Shown here: positions 35,205-44,079 of the stretch, piece after piece
Layout of the letters: every line of letters begins with the position of its first letter
Numbering within the stretch: the first letter of the stretch is position 1
Source: Buttiauxella warmboldiae
GTDB taxonomy: Bacteria; Pseudomonadota; Gammaproteobacteria; Enterobacterales; Enterobacteriaceae
Reading direction: 5' to 3'
Assembly: GCF_003818135.1 (NCBI RefSeq)
Contig: NZ_RPOH01000040.1
Span: 1 to 54,915, forward strand
Length of the DNA stretch: 54,915 bases
The notes under the pieces: model-generated
Seen by the model: only the letters and a program-made list of their open reading frames with translations
Told to the model about the DNA's origin: nothing
Databases searched by the model: none
Position numbers and translations under genes: made by a program

Positions 35205-36889
35205 GCGACATCCTTATCTGCGGCCAGGCAATAACGGTTACGCCCCTGCTGCTTTGCTGCATAGAGCGCCTGGTCCGCACGTTCACGTATAGTTTCTATT
35301 TTGTCGCCCGCACGCCAGGAGGCGATCCCCGCACTGAAAGTATTGCTGAAATGGGTCTGGTTAACGGAGAAGGAAATTTTTTCAAACCCCTGACGCAATC
35401 TCTCAACTACCGCCGCCGCCTGATCTTTAGTGGTGTTCGGCATAATGATGGCGAACTCTTCACCGCCATAGCGCCCGACAATATCAGTGCTGCGCAGACG
35501 GTGGGAAAAAAGCTGCGAGATCCCCAAAATGACCTGATCGCCCGCGACATGGCCGTAGGTATCGTTGATATTTTTAAATCGGTCCAAATCGACCATCACC
35601 AGACTAAAGGGAATGCCGCTGTAATTAGATTCCGTGATTGCGCTTTCCAGGTAGTGCGTTGTCGTCGAGTGGTTATACAGGCCCGTCAGGCTATCCTGTG
35701 ACATCCGCGCACGCAGCGTACGCATTCTTTCCGCACGAATCGAAACCGCATTAATCAACTCTTGCGGATCGGCCTGTTTAATAATGAAATCTTCCGCGCC
35801 GGTACTCATCGCCCCAAACTGCGTTTTCTTATTGGTCTCACTTGAGAGATAGGCGATAGGCAAACCGATATGCTGTGGGATCTGGCGGATCAGTTTCGTC
35901 AGCTCTTCACCGCTGTATTCCGGCATGTGGTAGTCCATCAGCACAATATCGATCGGATGGGTATTAAGAACGTTCAGCAAGTGTGGGATCTGTTTTAGAA
36001 CATGTACTTCCATGCCCGCCATGCGCAGCATTTCTGCATTGTATTGCGCAACTTCTGGCTCGTCGTCAATCAGCAGAACCTGGTACGGTTTTTTCAGCGA
36101 CGGCTGGGTTAAGCGGTGCAGCTCCTGAACTAAATCCGTCGTTGAGGCCGGTTTGACATAGTAACCGTCGCACCCGGCTTTAATCGCATTGATGCGGGCG
36201 TGGAAATGGCTGTGGCAGGAAAGATAAAGCACCGGGAATGGCGTGCCGACTTTCTTTTTCAGATCGGACATCGCCAGCGGGCCGCCGTAGGCGTTATCCG
36301 GGAAGCTGACATCCATAATCACTACCGACGGCGGCTGTGACAACACGGCTTTCGTAAAATCAGCCGTGTTGGTAAATACATAACAAATAAAGCCAAAACA
36401 GCGCAGCTGGGTTGCCAGCAGCTCCGCCTGCTCGCGCTCATCATCGCACAGATAAACAGGCTTAATGGTGCGGTTAATGGCTATCTCTTCCTGGCTGGAA
36501 GCGGCTATCGGGAACTTCACTAATGAGTCGCCACCGCGACGCCCGCTTTCCGCCTGCTCTTCAGTCAACGCGTATAGCCGCTTTAGTATTTCGCCAAGCT
36601 GCTGGTAACAGATGTTGGCCACCGAGGGGTCGGCGAACAGGCGTTCGCCTTCCGCAGCCTGGCTGGCAATTTTGGTAAAGCCAAATGAGGCGCTGGTGCC
36701 GTGAATGCTATGCAGCAAAAGATGAAGCTGCTTGCTTGCCACGTTATCCGGCCCGGTGAGTAATTTTTCCAGCAGCCCGTCGGCCTGAGCCAGCATAACG
36801 GGGATCCGTTGCAAAAAACGCTGGCGCAGGCGCGCGATTTTATCCTGCGCAGTGTTCATCGTATTTTGCATAAGTTCTTGTTTCATCAT
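35201..36889 (-). CDS. Response regulator diguanylate cyclase, HPt-REC-REC-GGDEF
   Basis: About 562 residues. Domain order is an HPt-like domain with the phospho-acceptor His in LLLHSIHGTSASFGF; REC1 with CDDE, IMDVSFP and VKP; REC2 with IDDE, LMDYHMP and IIK; then a GGDEF domain with active GGEEF. The inhibitory RxxD site (RSTD) sits five residues before GGEEF. All receiver phosphorylation residues look intact. It should make c-di-GMP when phosphorylated by the CheA hybrid, as WspR does in Pseudomonas, but with an extra HPt and REC. The start is uncertain among 36889, 36886, 36871 and 36859. Its first codons overlap or closely follow the single-REC gene. Confidence 0.9.
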   Translation of the reverse strand: MMKQELMQNTMNTAQDKIARLRQRFLQRIPVMLAQADGLLEKLLTGPDNVASKQLHLLLHSIHGTSASFGFTKIASQAAEGERLFADPSVANICYQQLGEILKRLYALTEEQAESGRRGGDSLVKFPIAASSQEEIAINRTIKPVYLCDDEREQAELLATQLRCFGFICYVFTNTADFTKAVLSQPPSVVIMDVSFPDNAYGGPLAMSDLKKKVGTPFPVLYLSCHSHFHARINAIKAGCDGYYVKPASTTDLVQELHRLTQPSLKKPYQVLLIDDEPEVAQYNAEMLRMAGMEVHVLKQIPHLLNVLNTHPIDIVLMDYHMPEYSGEELTKLIRQIPQHIGLPIAYLSSETNKKTQFGAMSTGAEDFIIKQADPQELINAVSIRAERMRTLRARMSQDSLTGLYNHSTTTHYLESAITESNYSGIPFSLVMVDLDRFKNINDTYGHVAGDQVILGISQLFSHRLRSTDIVGRYGGEEFAIIMPNTTKDQAAAVVERLRQGFEKISFSVNQTHFSNTFSAGIASWRAGDKIETIRERADQALYAAKQQGRNRYCLAADKDVA

Positions 36890-36893
36890 GATG

Positions 36894-37262
36894 TTATAAT
36901 TGCTCAACCGCTGCGCCCGGCTGCAGTATTTCATTCACTACCGCCACCACTCTTTCTGCCATATTTTCATCTTTTTTCACCCAACAATCCGGGATGATAG
37001 TGATATCAGTCATCTCGCTGGCGCTGAGTAAAATAAATGGTTTGTTCCAGCCGTTGGCGCGTAACATCGCTAACAGATCCAGCCCGGTAATTTCGGGCAT
37101 ATGAAAATCGCTGATGACTAAGTCGATATCGCTGTCAGAACCAAGGCTGGCTAATGCGCTTATGGCACTTTCGGCAAGAATCACTTCATAACCGCTCATT
37201 TCCAGAAATACCGAAGCCAGCTCGGCGGCAAACAAATCGTCATCTACTAATAAAACACGCAT
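36894..37262 (-). CDS. Single-domain response regulator (CheY-like)
   Basis: 122 residues, one receiver domain: acidic pair in VLLVDDD, phospho-acceptor Asp in VISDFHMPEITG, Ser in ILLSAS and Lys in WVKKD, where most receivers have KP. It has no output domain. In this operon it may shuttle phosphate, act as a phosphate sink for the CheA hybrid or regulate by protein contact. ATG at 37262 is preferred; a GTG 12 bases upstream is possible. It lies 24 bases after the CheA gene. Confidence 0.88.
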   Translation of the reverse strand: MRVLLVDDDLFAAELASVFLEMSGYEVILAESAISALASLGSDSDIDLVISDFHMPEITGLDLLAMLRANGWNKPFILLSASEMTDITIIPDCWVKKDENMAERVVAVVNEILQPGAAVEQL

Positions 37263-37286
37263 ATTTTTTCTCACTTATTAAGCCCT

Positions 37287-39431
37287 TCAGCATAAAAGCA
37301 TTTTTAATGTTTCTATCAGGCTATCCTGTTCGAAATCACCCTTGGCTATATAAGCATCCGCGCCCACCTGAATTCCCCGGCGGCGATCTTCTTCTTTAGC
37401 CCGTGAAGTCACGATAATAATTGGAGTATGTTGATAATTTTCTTCGGCACGCAGCGCTTTGGTGAGCGAGAATCCATCCATCACCGGCATCTCTACATCC
37501 GTCAGTACCGCATCAAACTGCGTCAGACGCGCTTTTTGTAGCCCCGACAGCCCGTCTTCGGCGAGCGTGACCTGATAGCCGTGTGCTTCCAGCACATTTT
37601 TTTCAATTTCACGCGTATTCAATGAGTCATCAACGACCAGCACATGCCAGGCGTTGCGTCGTGTTTCCGGCTCAGGCGCCGCAGTCCGCGTCTGCTTCTG
37701 TTTTTGAGCCATTTCCATCAGAACCGGAACCTGCAAAACGCTCACCAGCTGGTTATCCTGGCTCAGTACCATGCCGGAGACTAACGAGTGCTGCTGCATA
37801 TGTTTGGGCAGGGGTTTAATCATCATGTTGCGCTCATCCAGCAGGCTATCCGCCAGCATCGCCATCTTGCCAAACTGGTTCTGAATGATGATAAGTAACA
37901 AAGAGTTGCCCGCCGGAGCCGAGAGCGGCTGGCTCCCCGGCCGCTCCTGAATGCGCAGCAATTCAGCCGCTGAAATAACCGGAATAAATTCGTTGTGCAG
38001 AATAATGGCCGGGCGGCCCGCAATGTCGCGAATCTCATTGCGAGAATAGTTAACCACTTCAACAACGTATTGCGCCGCAAGGCCAAACAGATGGCCCTGC
38101 AGTTCAAACTGCAAAATGCGCATCATCGCCAGAGAGATGGGTAAACGAATAATAAAGCTGGTCCCCATGCCTGGCCGGCTGTGCACCTGCAATGTGCCCT
38201 GCAGATCGGTGACAATGGTCTTGCGAACGATATCCAGCCCCACGCCGCGACCGGAGAGCTCGGTAACAATCTTGCTGGTTGAAAAACCAGGATGGAAAAT
38301 CAGCTCGTTGCACTCCTGCTCTGAAAGCTGCTCAACCACCTCAGCATCAACTAAGCCGCGTGCCACCGCTTTGGCGCGGATCGCCGAATAATTTAAGCCA
38401 CGCCCATCATCTTCCACACGCAACAAGATACCGCGCCCGTCCTGCTGCGTCGTCAGGGTGATAGCACCACGCGCCGATTTTCCTAGCGCCAGGCGTTCCG
38501 CCGCTTCGCCGATGCCGTGGTCGATAGCATTGCGCAACAGGTGGGTTAACGGCTCAGAAAGCCTGTCGATTAACTGCCTGTCGATCTCCACTTCCCCCCC
38601 CAGAATGCGGCAATCTACCTGCTTGTTCAGGGATGCCGCAAGCTCACGCACCTGCGTCGAAACGGGTTCAAACAGCATTGACATCGGGAGCATACGAATG
38701 GTGGTGGCAACGTCATACAGTTCATACATCTGCAGATGCTGAACCTGAAAATCTTCTTTTAGCCTGTGGCTGAACTGCAGCACCTGCTGGCGCAGCTGTT
38801 CCGCATCCATTTGCGCCAGATGCGGCCCCAGCTTAACCAGGCTATGCACCTGCTGTTCAAGGCGATCGTGGCTGGCCACCACTTCCCCGAGAATATTAAT
38901 CAGATCGTCCAGCTTTTCGAGTTTTACCCGTACTGAACCCGCTTGTTTTAACCCACCGTCCAGCGCATCCAGCGTTGGGAGGGTAAGAGTTTTTTCTACC
39001 GCTGGCGTGGGGGCCACTACCCTATCGCTGGCCATTTCTCCGCGACTGGCGCGCGCCAGCTGTTCACACAGCGCCCCATCTGCCGGAGGCAGCTGATTAT
39101 TACCATCGCTCGCGGCCAGCCGATCGAGCAGGTTAGCGATATAATCGCAAGCCTGAAGGATCAGGGCGCCAAGGTTCTGGTCAGGCTCAAGCTTCCTGTC
39201 ACGCAGCTCGCTTAAAATTTCTTCCAGCTGGTGGGTGACATCAGCGATGCTCGGTAATTTCAGCATGCGAGCCCCCCCTTTCAGGGTATGCGCCGCGCGG
39301 AACATCTCGCCGATTTGCGCCTCGCTGTTTTGCCCCGCGATGAGCAAAAATGCCCCTTCTTTCACGGTCTGCAAATGACCATTTGCTTCATCGATAAAGC
39401 GCAGCACGAATTTTTTAAGATCGATAGCCAT
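37287..39431 (-). CDS. Hybrid chemosensory histidine kinase (CheA-REC, WspE-like)
   Basis: 714 residues. P1 HPt domain with phospho-His48 in AAHTLKGGARML; dimerisation and kinase domain with HLLRNAIDHGIG (about 297-308), DDGRG and GRGVGLDIVR; a CheW-like P5 domain (about 430-570); then a C-terminal receiver (about 596-714) with Asp645 in LTDVEMPVMDG. The P2 CheY-docking domain is replaced by a short linker. The REC fusion is the WspE layout, in which the attached REC can act as a phosphate sink or intermediate. It is expected to phosphorylate the single REC and the cyclase encoded downstream. Confidence 0.93.
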   Translation of the reverse strand: MAIDLKKFVLRFIDEANGHLQTVKEGAFLLIAGQNSEAQIGEMFRAAHTLKGGARMLKLPSIADVTHQLEEILSELRDRKLEPDQNLGALILQACDYIANLLDRLAASDGNNQLPPADGALCEQLARASRGEMASDRVVAPTPAVEKTLTLPTLDALDGGLKQAGSVRVKLEKLDDLINILGEVVASHDRLEQQVHSLVKLGPHLAQMDAEQLRQQVLQFSHRLKEDFQVQHLQMYELYDVATTIRMLPMSMLFEPVSTQVRELAASLNKQVDCRILGGEVEIDRQLIDRLSEPLTHLLRNAIDHGIGEAAERLALGKSARGAITLTTQQDGRGILLRVEDDGRGLNYSAIRAKAVARGLVDAEVVEQLSEQECNELIFHPGFSTSKIVTELSGRGVGLDIVRKTIVTDLQGTLQVHSRPGMGTSFIIRLPISLAMMRILQFELQGHLFGLAAQYVVEVVNYSRNEIRDIAGRPAIILHNEFIPVISAAELLRIQERPGSQPLSAPAGNSLLLIIIQNQFGKMAMLADSLLDERNMMIKPLPKHMQQHSLVSGMVLSQDNQLVSVLQVPVLMEMAQKQKQTRTAAPEPETRRNAWHVLVVDDSLNTREIEKNVLEAHGYQVTLAEDGLSGLQKARLTQFDAVLTDVEMPVMDGFSLTKALRAEENYQHTPIIIVTSRAKEEDRRRGIQVGADAYIAKGDFEQDSLIETLKMLLC

Positions 39432-39439
39432 AGGATTAT

Positions 39440-40864
39440 CTATTGTCCATCCTGAGTAGGAAGCTGCGCCAGCTGATGTTCACAAAGAAAACGAAACGAA
39501 TGGCTGAGAAATGAGAGCGGCAGCCGCAGCGTGCAGGCGTTATCGGCCCGACTCATTTCAGCGTTGAGTAATTGCAGCGTGATACGATAAGTCCGCTGTG
39601 CCGGGCGGTATAACTCACTTTGTCGATACATTTCAGCCAGATAGTAATGAGCTGGCCAGTAGCCCGGCTGCTGATAAACAACCTGCTTAAACCAGGCGAT
39701 CGCCTGCTGGGTATGCTGCTGCCACATCATCGCCAGCCCGAGCAGCATTTTCGCCTCGGCAGACCATTCATCCAGCGCCAGCACCTGTTTGGCGCTGACG
39801 GCCGTTTGCTCGAACTCGCATTTTTCCAGCGCAATAGCGCCTTTGATAACCAGCGCTTGCTGATGATGAATATCGGTATTTAACACCATCTCGATCAGCG
39901 TTTCCGCCTCGGCGAAGCGTTTGTCCGCCACACAGGCGAGCGCCTTTTTAATCCAGCTATCGCACTGCTGCGCGGAAGGAACCTTAGCGGCAATAAACGG
40001 GGCTTCAACTGGGATCACCGGGGTGATTAGGCGTGGTTTGACTTCTGTGGCCGGAATCTGAGCGCGCGATGTTTTCGGCTGGCAGAAGTAAAAATTGCCG
40101 AACTCCTGTTTAAGCCGCAGGATGCCAAAGTTATTAGCCAGGGTTTCGGCGTTACCAAAGAACAGTGCGCCTTCGGGTTGCAGCATGGTCAGCAGATTAA
40201 AATGCAGCGTGCGGCGCGTTTCAACATCGAAGTAAATGGAGACGTTACGCAGCAAAATAATATCGAATTTGGGCAGCAGCTGCTCTTTGACAATATTGGC
40301 ACGCTGGAACGCCACCTTAGTGCGAATCACATCGTGTAGCTGATACTGGTTGCCATTGCGCGTGAAATAGGTTTGCTGCAACAGAGGATCGACGCCGCGG
40401 AAGGAGTAGCTGGAATAATTTGCGCTCCTGGCTTTTTCCAGGATCTTACTATCGATGTCACAGCCGTGAATCTCAACGTTGTCGGCAAATTTATGCTGGA
40501 ATTTCTGATGGAGCTTTATCGCCAGCGAATAGGCTTCTTCGCCCGATGAACAGCCCGCGCTTAAAATACGCACCGGCCCGCTGCGTTGTTCAAGCATGCG
40601 CGGCACCAGCTTGTCACAGACGATATCCAGCACGTCCGGCTCGCGAAAAAAGTAGGTTTCGTTGATCGTCAGCAGGCTAAGAAGCTTGTCAAACTCGGTC
40701 GTCGAGACGCTAAGTTTTTCATAGTATTCCGCAAAGCTCTCTTTTCCCCGTTCGGAGATACGCTGGTGCAGCGCGGCATTAAGCAAGCCTTCCATACCCT
40801 TAAAAAAATGCAGGCCCACACGATCCTTGATCAGAGTTTTAAATGCCGCAATATTTGGGATCAT
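39440..40864 (-). CDS. CheR-type chemoreceptor methyltransferase with C-terminal TPR region
   Basis: 474 residues. CheR N-terminal and SAM-binding domains occupy about 1-275: NETYFFREP, the SAM loop SAGCSSGEEAYSLA, HGCDID and LLRNVSIYFD. The C-terminal 190 residues are helical with TPR-like repeats (for example LLGLAMMWQQHTQQAIAWFK), as in Pseudomonas WspC. It should methylate glutamates of the neighbouring chemoreceptor. It overlaps cheB by 4 bases and lies 8 bases before the CheA gene. Confidence 0.92.
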   Translation of the reverse strand: MIPNIAAFKTLIKDRVGLHFFKGMEGLLNAALHQRISERGKESFAEYYEKLSVSTTEFDKLLSLLTINETYFFREPDVLDIVCDKLVPRMLEQRSGPVRILSAGCSSGEEAYSLAIKLHQKFQHKFADNVEIHGCDIDSKILEKARSANYSSYSFRGVDPLLQQTYFTRNGNQYQLHDVIRTKVAFQRANIVKEQLLPKFDIILLRNVSIYFDVETRRTLHFNLLTMLQPEGALFFGNAETLANNFGILRLKQEFGNFYFCQPKTSRAQIPATEVKPRLITPVIPVEAPFIAAKVPSAQQCDSWIKKALACVADKRFAEAETLIEMVLNTDIHHQQALVIKGAIALEKCEFEQTAVSAKQVLALDEWSAEAKMLLGLAMMWQQHTQQAIAWFKQVVYQQPGYWPAHYYLAEMYRQSELYRPAQRTYRITLQLLNAEMSRADNACTLRLPLSFLSHSFRFLCEHQLAQLPTQDGQ

Positions 40865-41931
40865 GGCAGTTGGCCCTCAGGATGCCCAAAATCAGCCATC
40901 GTGACTAAAGCACCAGCCAGCTTTTCCAGCGGCAGAATTTTATGGATAACCTTTTTATCAATGGCGAGTTTATTCATGCCGAATACGACGGAGGTCTGCT
41001 CATCCTGGGCCAGCGTTTTACCGCCATGATGATAGATCGCCTCAATGCCCCGGCACCCGTCGCTGCCCATACCGGTCATGATCAGCCCTACCGCTCTTGC
41101 GCCATAAACTTCAGCCACCGACTCCAGCAGCATATTGCAGCTTGGGTGGTAGACATCGCTCACCTGACGGGGGATCGCGGCTAAGCGATGGTACTGTTTG
41201 ACCACCAGATGGTGTTCAGGAGGCAGGATATAAACGTGCCCGGCGCACAGCACATCATTCTGCTGAGCGAGCTGCACCTGAAGCCCCGTGACGCTATCCA
41301 GCCACTGCACCATACTTTTGGCAAAACCGTCGGCAATATGCTGCGCGATAAGTATCGGGCAGGGAAAGTTTACCGGCAGGGCCTGCAATAACTTACTGAG
41401 CGCCTGTGGCCCACCGGTTGAACAGGCAATCGCCAATACATAGGGCCACTCACAGGGATACGCGGAAGCAAGCTCAGAAGGCGGGGGAAGATTTTTTGAC
41501 GCCGCCTCCGAATGGTGGCGCAACCCCTGGATATGGCGAATCACTTTCACCCCGGCCAGCATTTCGACCTGCCGATGCAGGGCTTTAGTCGCCAGTGCTG
41601 ACTCCCCCTGGTTGTTGACGACCGCCAGAGCACCGCAGGTAATGAACTCCGCGTCCCACTGTGCATCTGGGTAGTAGCGCATCACCATAATAGGGATCGC
41701 GCAGGTCGCCATAATCGTTGCAACGGTTTCGACGTTTTCCGACCCCGGTGACTCCAGCGTCAGTACCAGCAGCTGTGGCACCATCTTTTGCACCAGGCTT
41801 GCCGCCTGTTCACGATGCACCGCCTGGCCTACAACCTCAATATGGTTATTAATCTCAAGCTGCCTGATCAGATCGTTGCGCGAGATGCTGCAATGATCGA
41901 CGATCAGCACCCGGATTTTAGGCCTGGTCAT
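40861..41931 (-). CDS. CheB-type methylesterase with a degenerate receiver domain
   Basis: 356 residues. The C-terminal esterase domain has its triad intact: Ser171 (ACSTGG), His198 (AQHIADGF) and Asp291 (MTGMGSDG). The N-terminal receiver has lost its phosphorylation chemistry. The acidic pair is Asp12-His13, the phospho-acceptor Asp is replaced by Thr58 in LVLTLESPG, the Thr/Ser switch residue by Arg85 and the conserved Lys by Asn. It should therefore demethylate or deamidate the chemoreceptor without activation by CheA phosphate. It overlaps the chemoreceptor gene by 14 bases. Confidence 0.93.
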   Translation of the reverse strand: MTRPKIRVLIVDHCSISRNDLIRQLEINNHIEVVGQAVHREQAASLVQKMVPQLLVLTLESPGSENVETVATIMATCAIPIMVMRYYPDAQWDAEFITCGALAVVNNQGESALATKALHRQVEMLAGVKVIRHIQGLRHHSEAASKNLPPPSELASAYPCEWPYVLAIACSTGGPQALSKLLQALPVNFPCPILIAQHIADGFAKSMVQWLDSVTGLQVQLAQQNDVLCAGHVYILPPEHHLVVKQYHRLAAIPRQVSDVYHPSCNMLLESVAEVYGARAVGLIMTGMGSDGCRGIEAIYHHGGKTLAQDEQTSVVFGMNKLAIDKKVIHKILPLEKLAGALVTMADFGHPEGQLP

Positions 41932-44020
41932 CAGCTTTATCCGACAATTTGAACGACTGCGTGGCCTGGTTTAACTCTTCAGACAGCTGAGTCATATCCT
42001 GGCTGATGGACAAAATGTCTTTAATGGATTGCGAGGTGTAATTGCTGGCGACCACAATTTCGCGCAGCGCCATAACAACCTGATTACTTGCTGTTTTTTG
42101 CTGCTGCGTCGACAAGGAGATCTGCATGGCCGCGGTAGAAGTTTGTTCAGCGGTTGCCACAATATCGTGTAAGCGATCGGCGCTGACTTTACAGGCTTGC
42201 GTCCCTGCTTTAATGCTGTTGCTGCCTTTTTCGGCATTCAGCACCAGGCGATTTATCGAGTTCTGGATCTCGCTGATTTTGTTCTCAATCTCAAAGGTAG
42301 ATTCAGTCACGGAGTCGGCCAGGCGGCGAATTTCTGCTGCCACCACCGAGAAACGTTTGCCGGACTCTCCGGCGCTTGAGGCCTCCAGCGCCGCATTGAA
42401 GGCGATGAGTTTAGTCTGATCCGCAACGTTATTAATGATTACCATCACGCGACTAATCTCTTTCGACTTGTTACCCAGCATCATGATTTCACGCATGCTT
42501 TGCTGGTTGTCGCTGTCAATATCGGCCATGCGCGTGAGCAGCTCGCCCATTGAGTCAGAGCCTTTGTTACAGTCATCAAGCGTCACATTGGCAATATCGA
42601 CTACCGCGCGTGAATGTTCGGCAATCTGCGTGGAAGAGGCCGACAGCTCTTCCATCGTTGAGGTAATTTCCGCAACCGATGAAGAGGTTTCCACGCTGGT
42701 AGAAGCCTGTCCGTCTACCGCTTCAGTAATGTTTAACGCTGCTTTATGAACGTGCTGGGCGTGGGCTACCACGCCGCCGACCAGAGCGTGCAGGGCGGCA
42801 CGCATTTTCTCATTGGCGCTCAGTAACTCGCCGATTTCATCATGGTGATCGACGTGAATATCAACCGTGAGATCGCCCTGGGCAATCGACTGAGAAATTT
42901 TCAGGACGTTTTTCAGACGGCGTGAAATCAGGATACGGCTGGTTGCGGCAATCAGCAGTAAGATAACCGGCATCAGCAGCAGGCTGAAAAGCAGCAGGCT
43001 ATTGCGTACCAGGGTGCTGCTGCGCTCAACATCATCAACATAGCTGGTGGTAGCGATTATCCAGTCTATCCCATCAATATATTCAAATACCGCAACGCGT
43101 TTACGTGCGGCAGCGCCATATCCACTGACGGTTTCGTAATACACCGTGCCATTTTTACGCGCCAGAATATCGGAGAAACGCTTGTAGCCATGGGCATCAA
43201 TCACATTGCCAACAAGCTGATTAACCAGCGTTGGGTGAGCCACCATCATGCCCGGATTAAATCCGGCATCCAGCACGTAAGCGTAGCCACCATCACCAAT
43301 ATGCACCGCTAATAGCTCTTTGATGACCGGCTGCAGCGCAAGTTTGACATCAAAACCAATCGCTACCGCCCCCACAACCTGGCCATTTTTATCGGCGATG
43401 GGCTCGTAGTGGCCAATGAATTGCCTGCCGTATAACACCACCACGCCGGAAAAAGGCTTATTTTTAACCAGCAAATCCAGCGCGGGGTTGTCATGGCTTA
43501 GCACGGTCGAGGTGGCAATACTTCCTTCTTTGCCCGGCACGGAAGTGGAAACACGCACAAACTGATCGCCTTCACGCACAAAGGTAGAAGCGACTACGTT
43601 GGTTATTTCGGTGAAATGAGCATTGATGCTCGTATCCGTTAATAACGCTTTCAGCGCGCTGGCATCCAGCGAATGCAGCGGTTGTGAGGACTTATTCTGA
43701 TAATTATTGATATAAACGTTGCTGTAACGTTCAGCGTCCCTCATCACCCGCTTGTACTCGGTGGTGATATTGTTATGGAAAATGCGGGTATTAGAACGCA
43801 GAACTTCCAACGCATTGCTTTGCAGCTGCGTCGCTAAGTAGGAGGAGAGCAGGAAAGAAGCACTTACCAGCAGTACGCCAATACATGAAATCAGCATCAG
43901 GCCCAGTTTCATGGCGACGCCGATATGCAAATTATGCAGCCAGCCCGTCAGAAAATTTTCCGTACTTTTTAATGACTCAACGCCTTCTGTCGGTCGCTGC
44001 ATTTTTAAGAAATTATGCAT
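41918..44020 (-). CDS. Methyl-accepting chemotaxis protein with periplasmic Cache sensor (WspA-like)
   Basis: 700 residues. A cytoplasmic N-terminus of about 36 residues, TM1 (about 38-60), a large periplasmic Cache-type sensor (about 65-340) with VVLYGRQFIGHYEPIADKNG and AIGFDVK, TM2 (about 345-365), HAMP and a coiled-coil signalling domain. The hairpin tip reads IADQTKLIAFNAALEASSAG rather than the flagellar-type LLALNAAVEAARAG. No NWETF-like CheR/CheB tether is at the C-terminus. It is probably the input of the operon. The ligand is unknown. An alternative ATG lies at 44002. Confidence 0.93.
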   Translation of the reverse strand: MHNFLKMQRPTEGVESLKSTENFLTGWLHNLHIGVAMKLGLMLISCIGVLLVSASFLLSSYLATQLQSNALEVLRSNTRIFHNNITTEYKRVMRDAERYSNVYINNYQNKSSQPLHSLDASALKALLTDTSINAHFTEITNVVASTFVREGDQFVRVSTSVPGKEGSIATSTVLSHDNPALDLLVKNKPFSGVVVLYGRQFIGHYEPIADKNGQVVGAVAIGFDVKLALQPVIKELLAVHIGDGGYAYVLDAGFNPGMMVAHPTLVNQLVGNVIDAHGYKRFSDILARKNGTVYYETVSGYGAAARKRVAVFEYIDGIDWIIATTSYVDDVERSSTLVRNSLLLFSLLLMPVILLLIAATSRILISRRLKNVLKISQSIAQGDLTVDIHVDHHDEIGELLSANEKMRAALHALVGGVVAHAQHVHKAALNITEAVDGQASTSVETSSSVAEITSTMEELSASSTQIAEHSRAVVDIANVTLDDCNKGSDSMGELLTRMADIDSDNQQSMREIMMLGNKSKEISRVMVIINNVADQTKLIAFNAALEASSAGESGKRFSVVAAEIRRLADSVTESTFEIENKISEIQNSINRLVLNAEKGSNSIKAGTQACKVSADRLHDIVATAEQTSTAAMQISLSTQQQKTASNQVVMALREIVVASNYTSQSIKDILSISQDMTQLSEELNQATQSFKLSDKADDQA

Positions 44021-44079
44021 AGGATTCCAGTTATCTAACTAAGGTGAACTTAATACTGAATTACCGTTTCACAGCAAAT

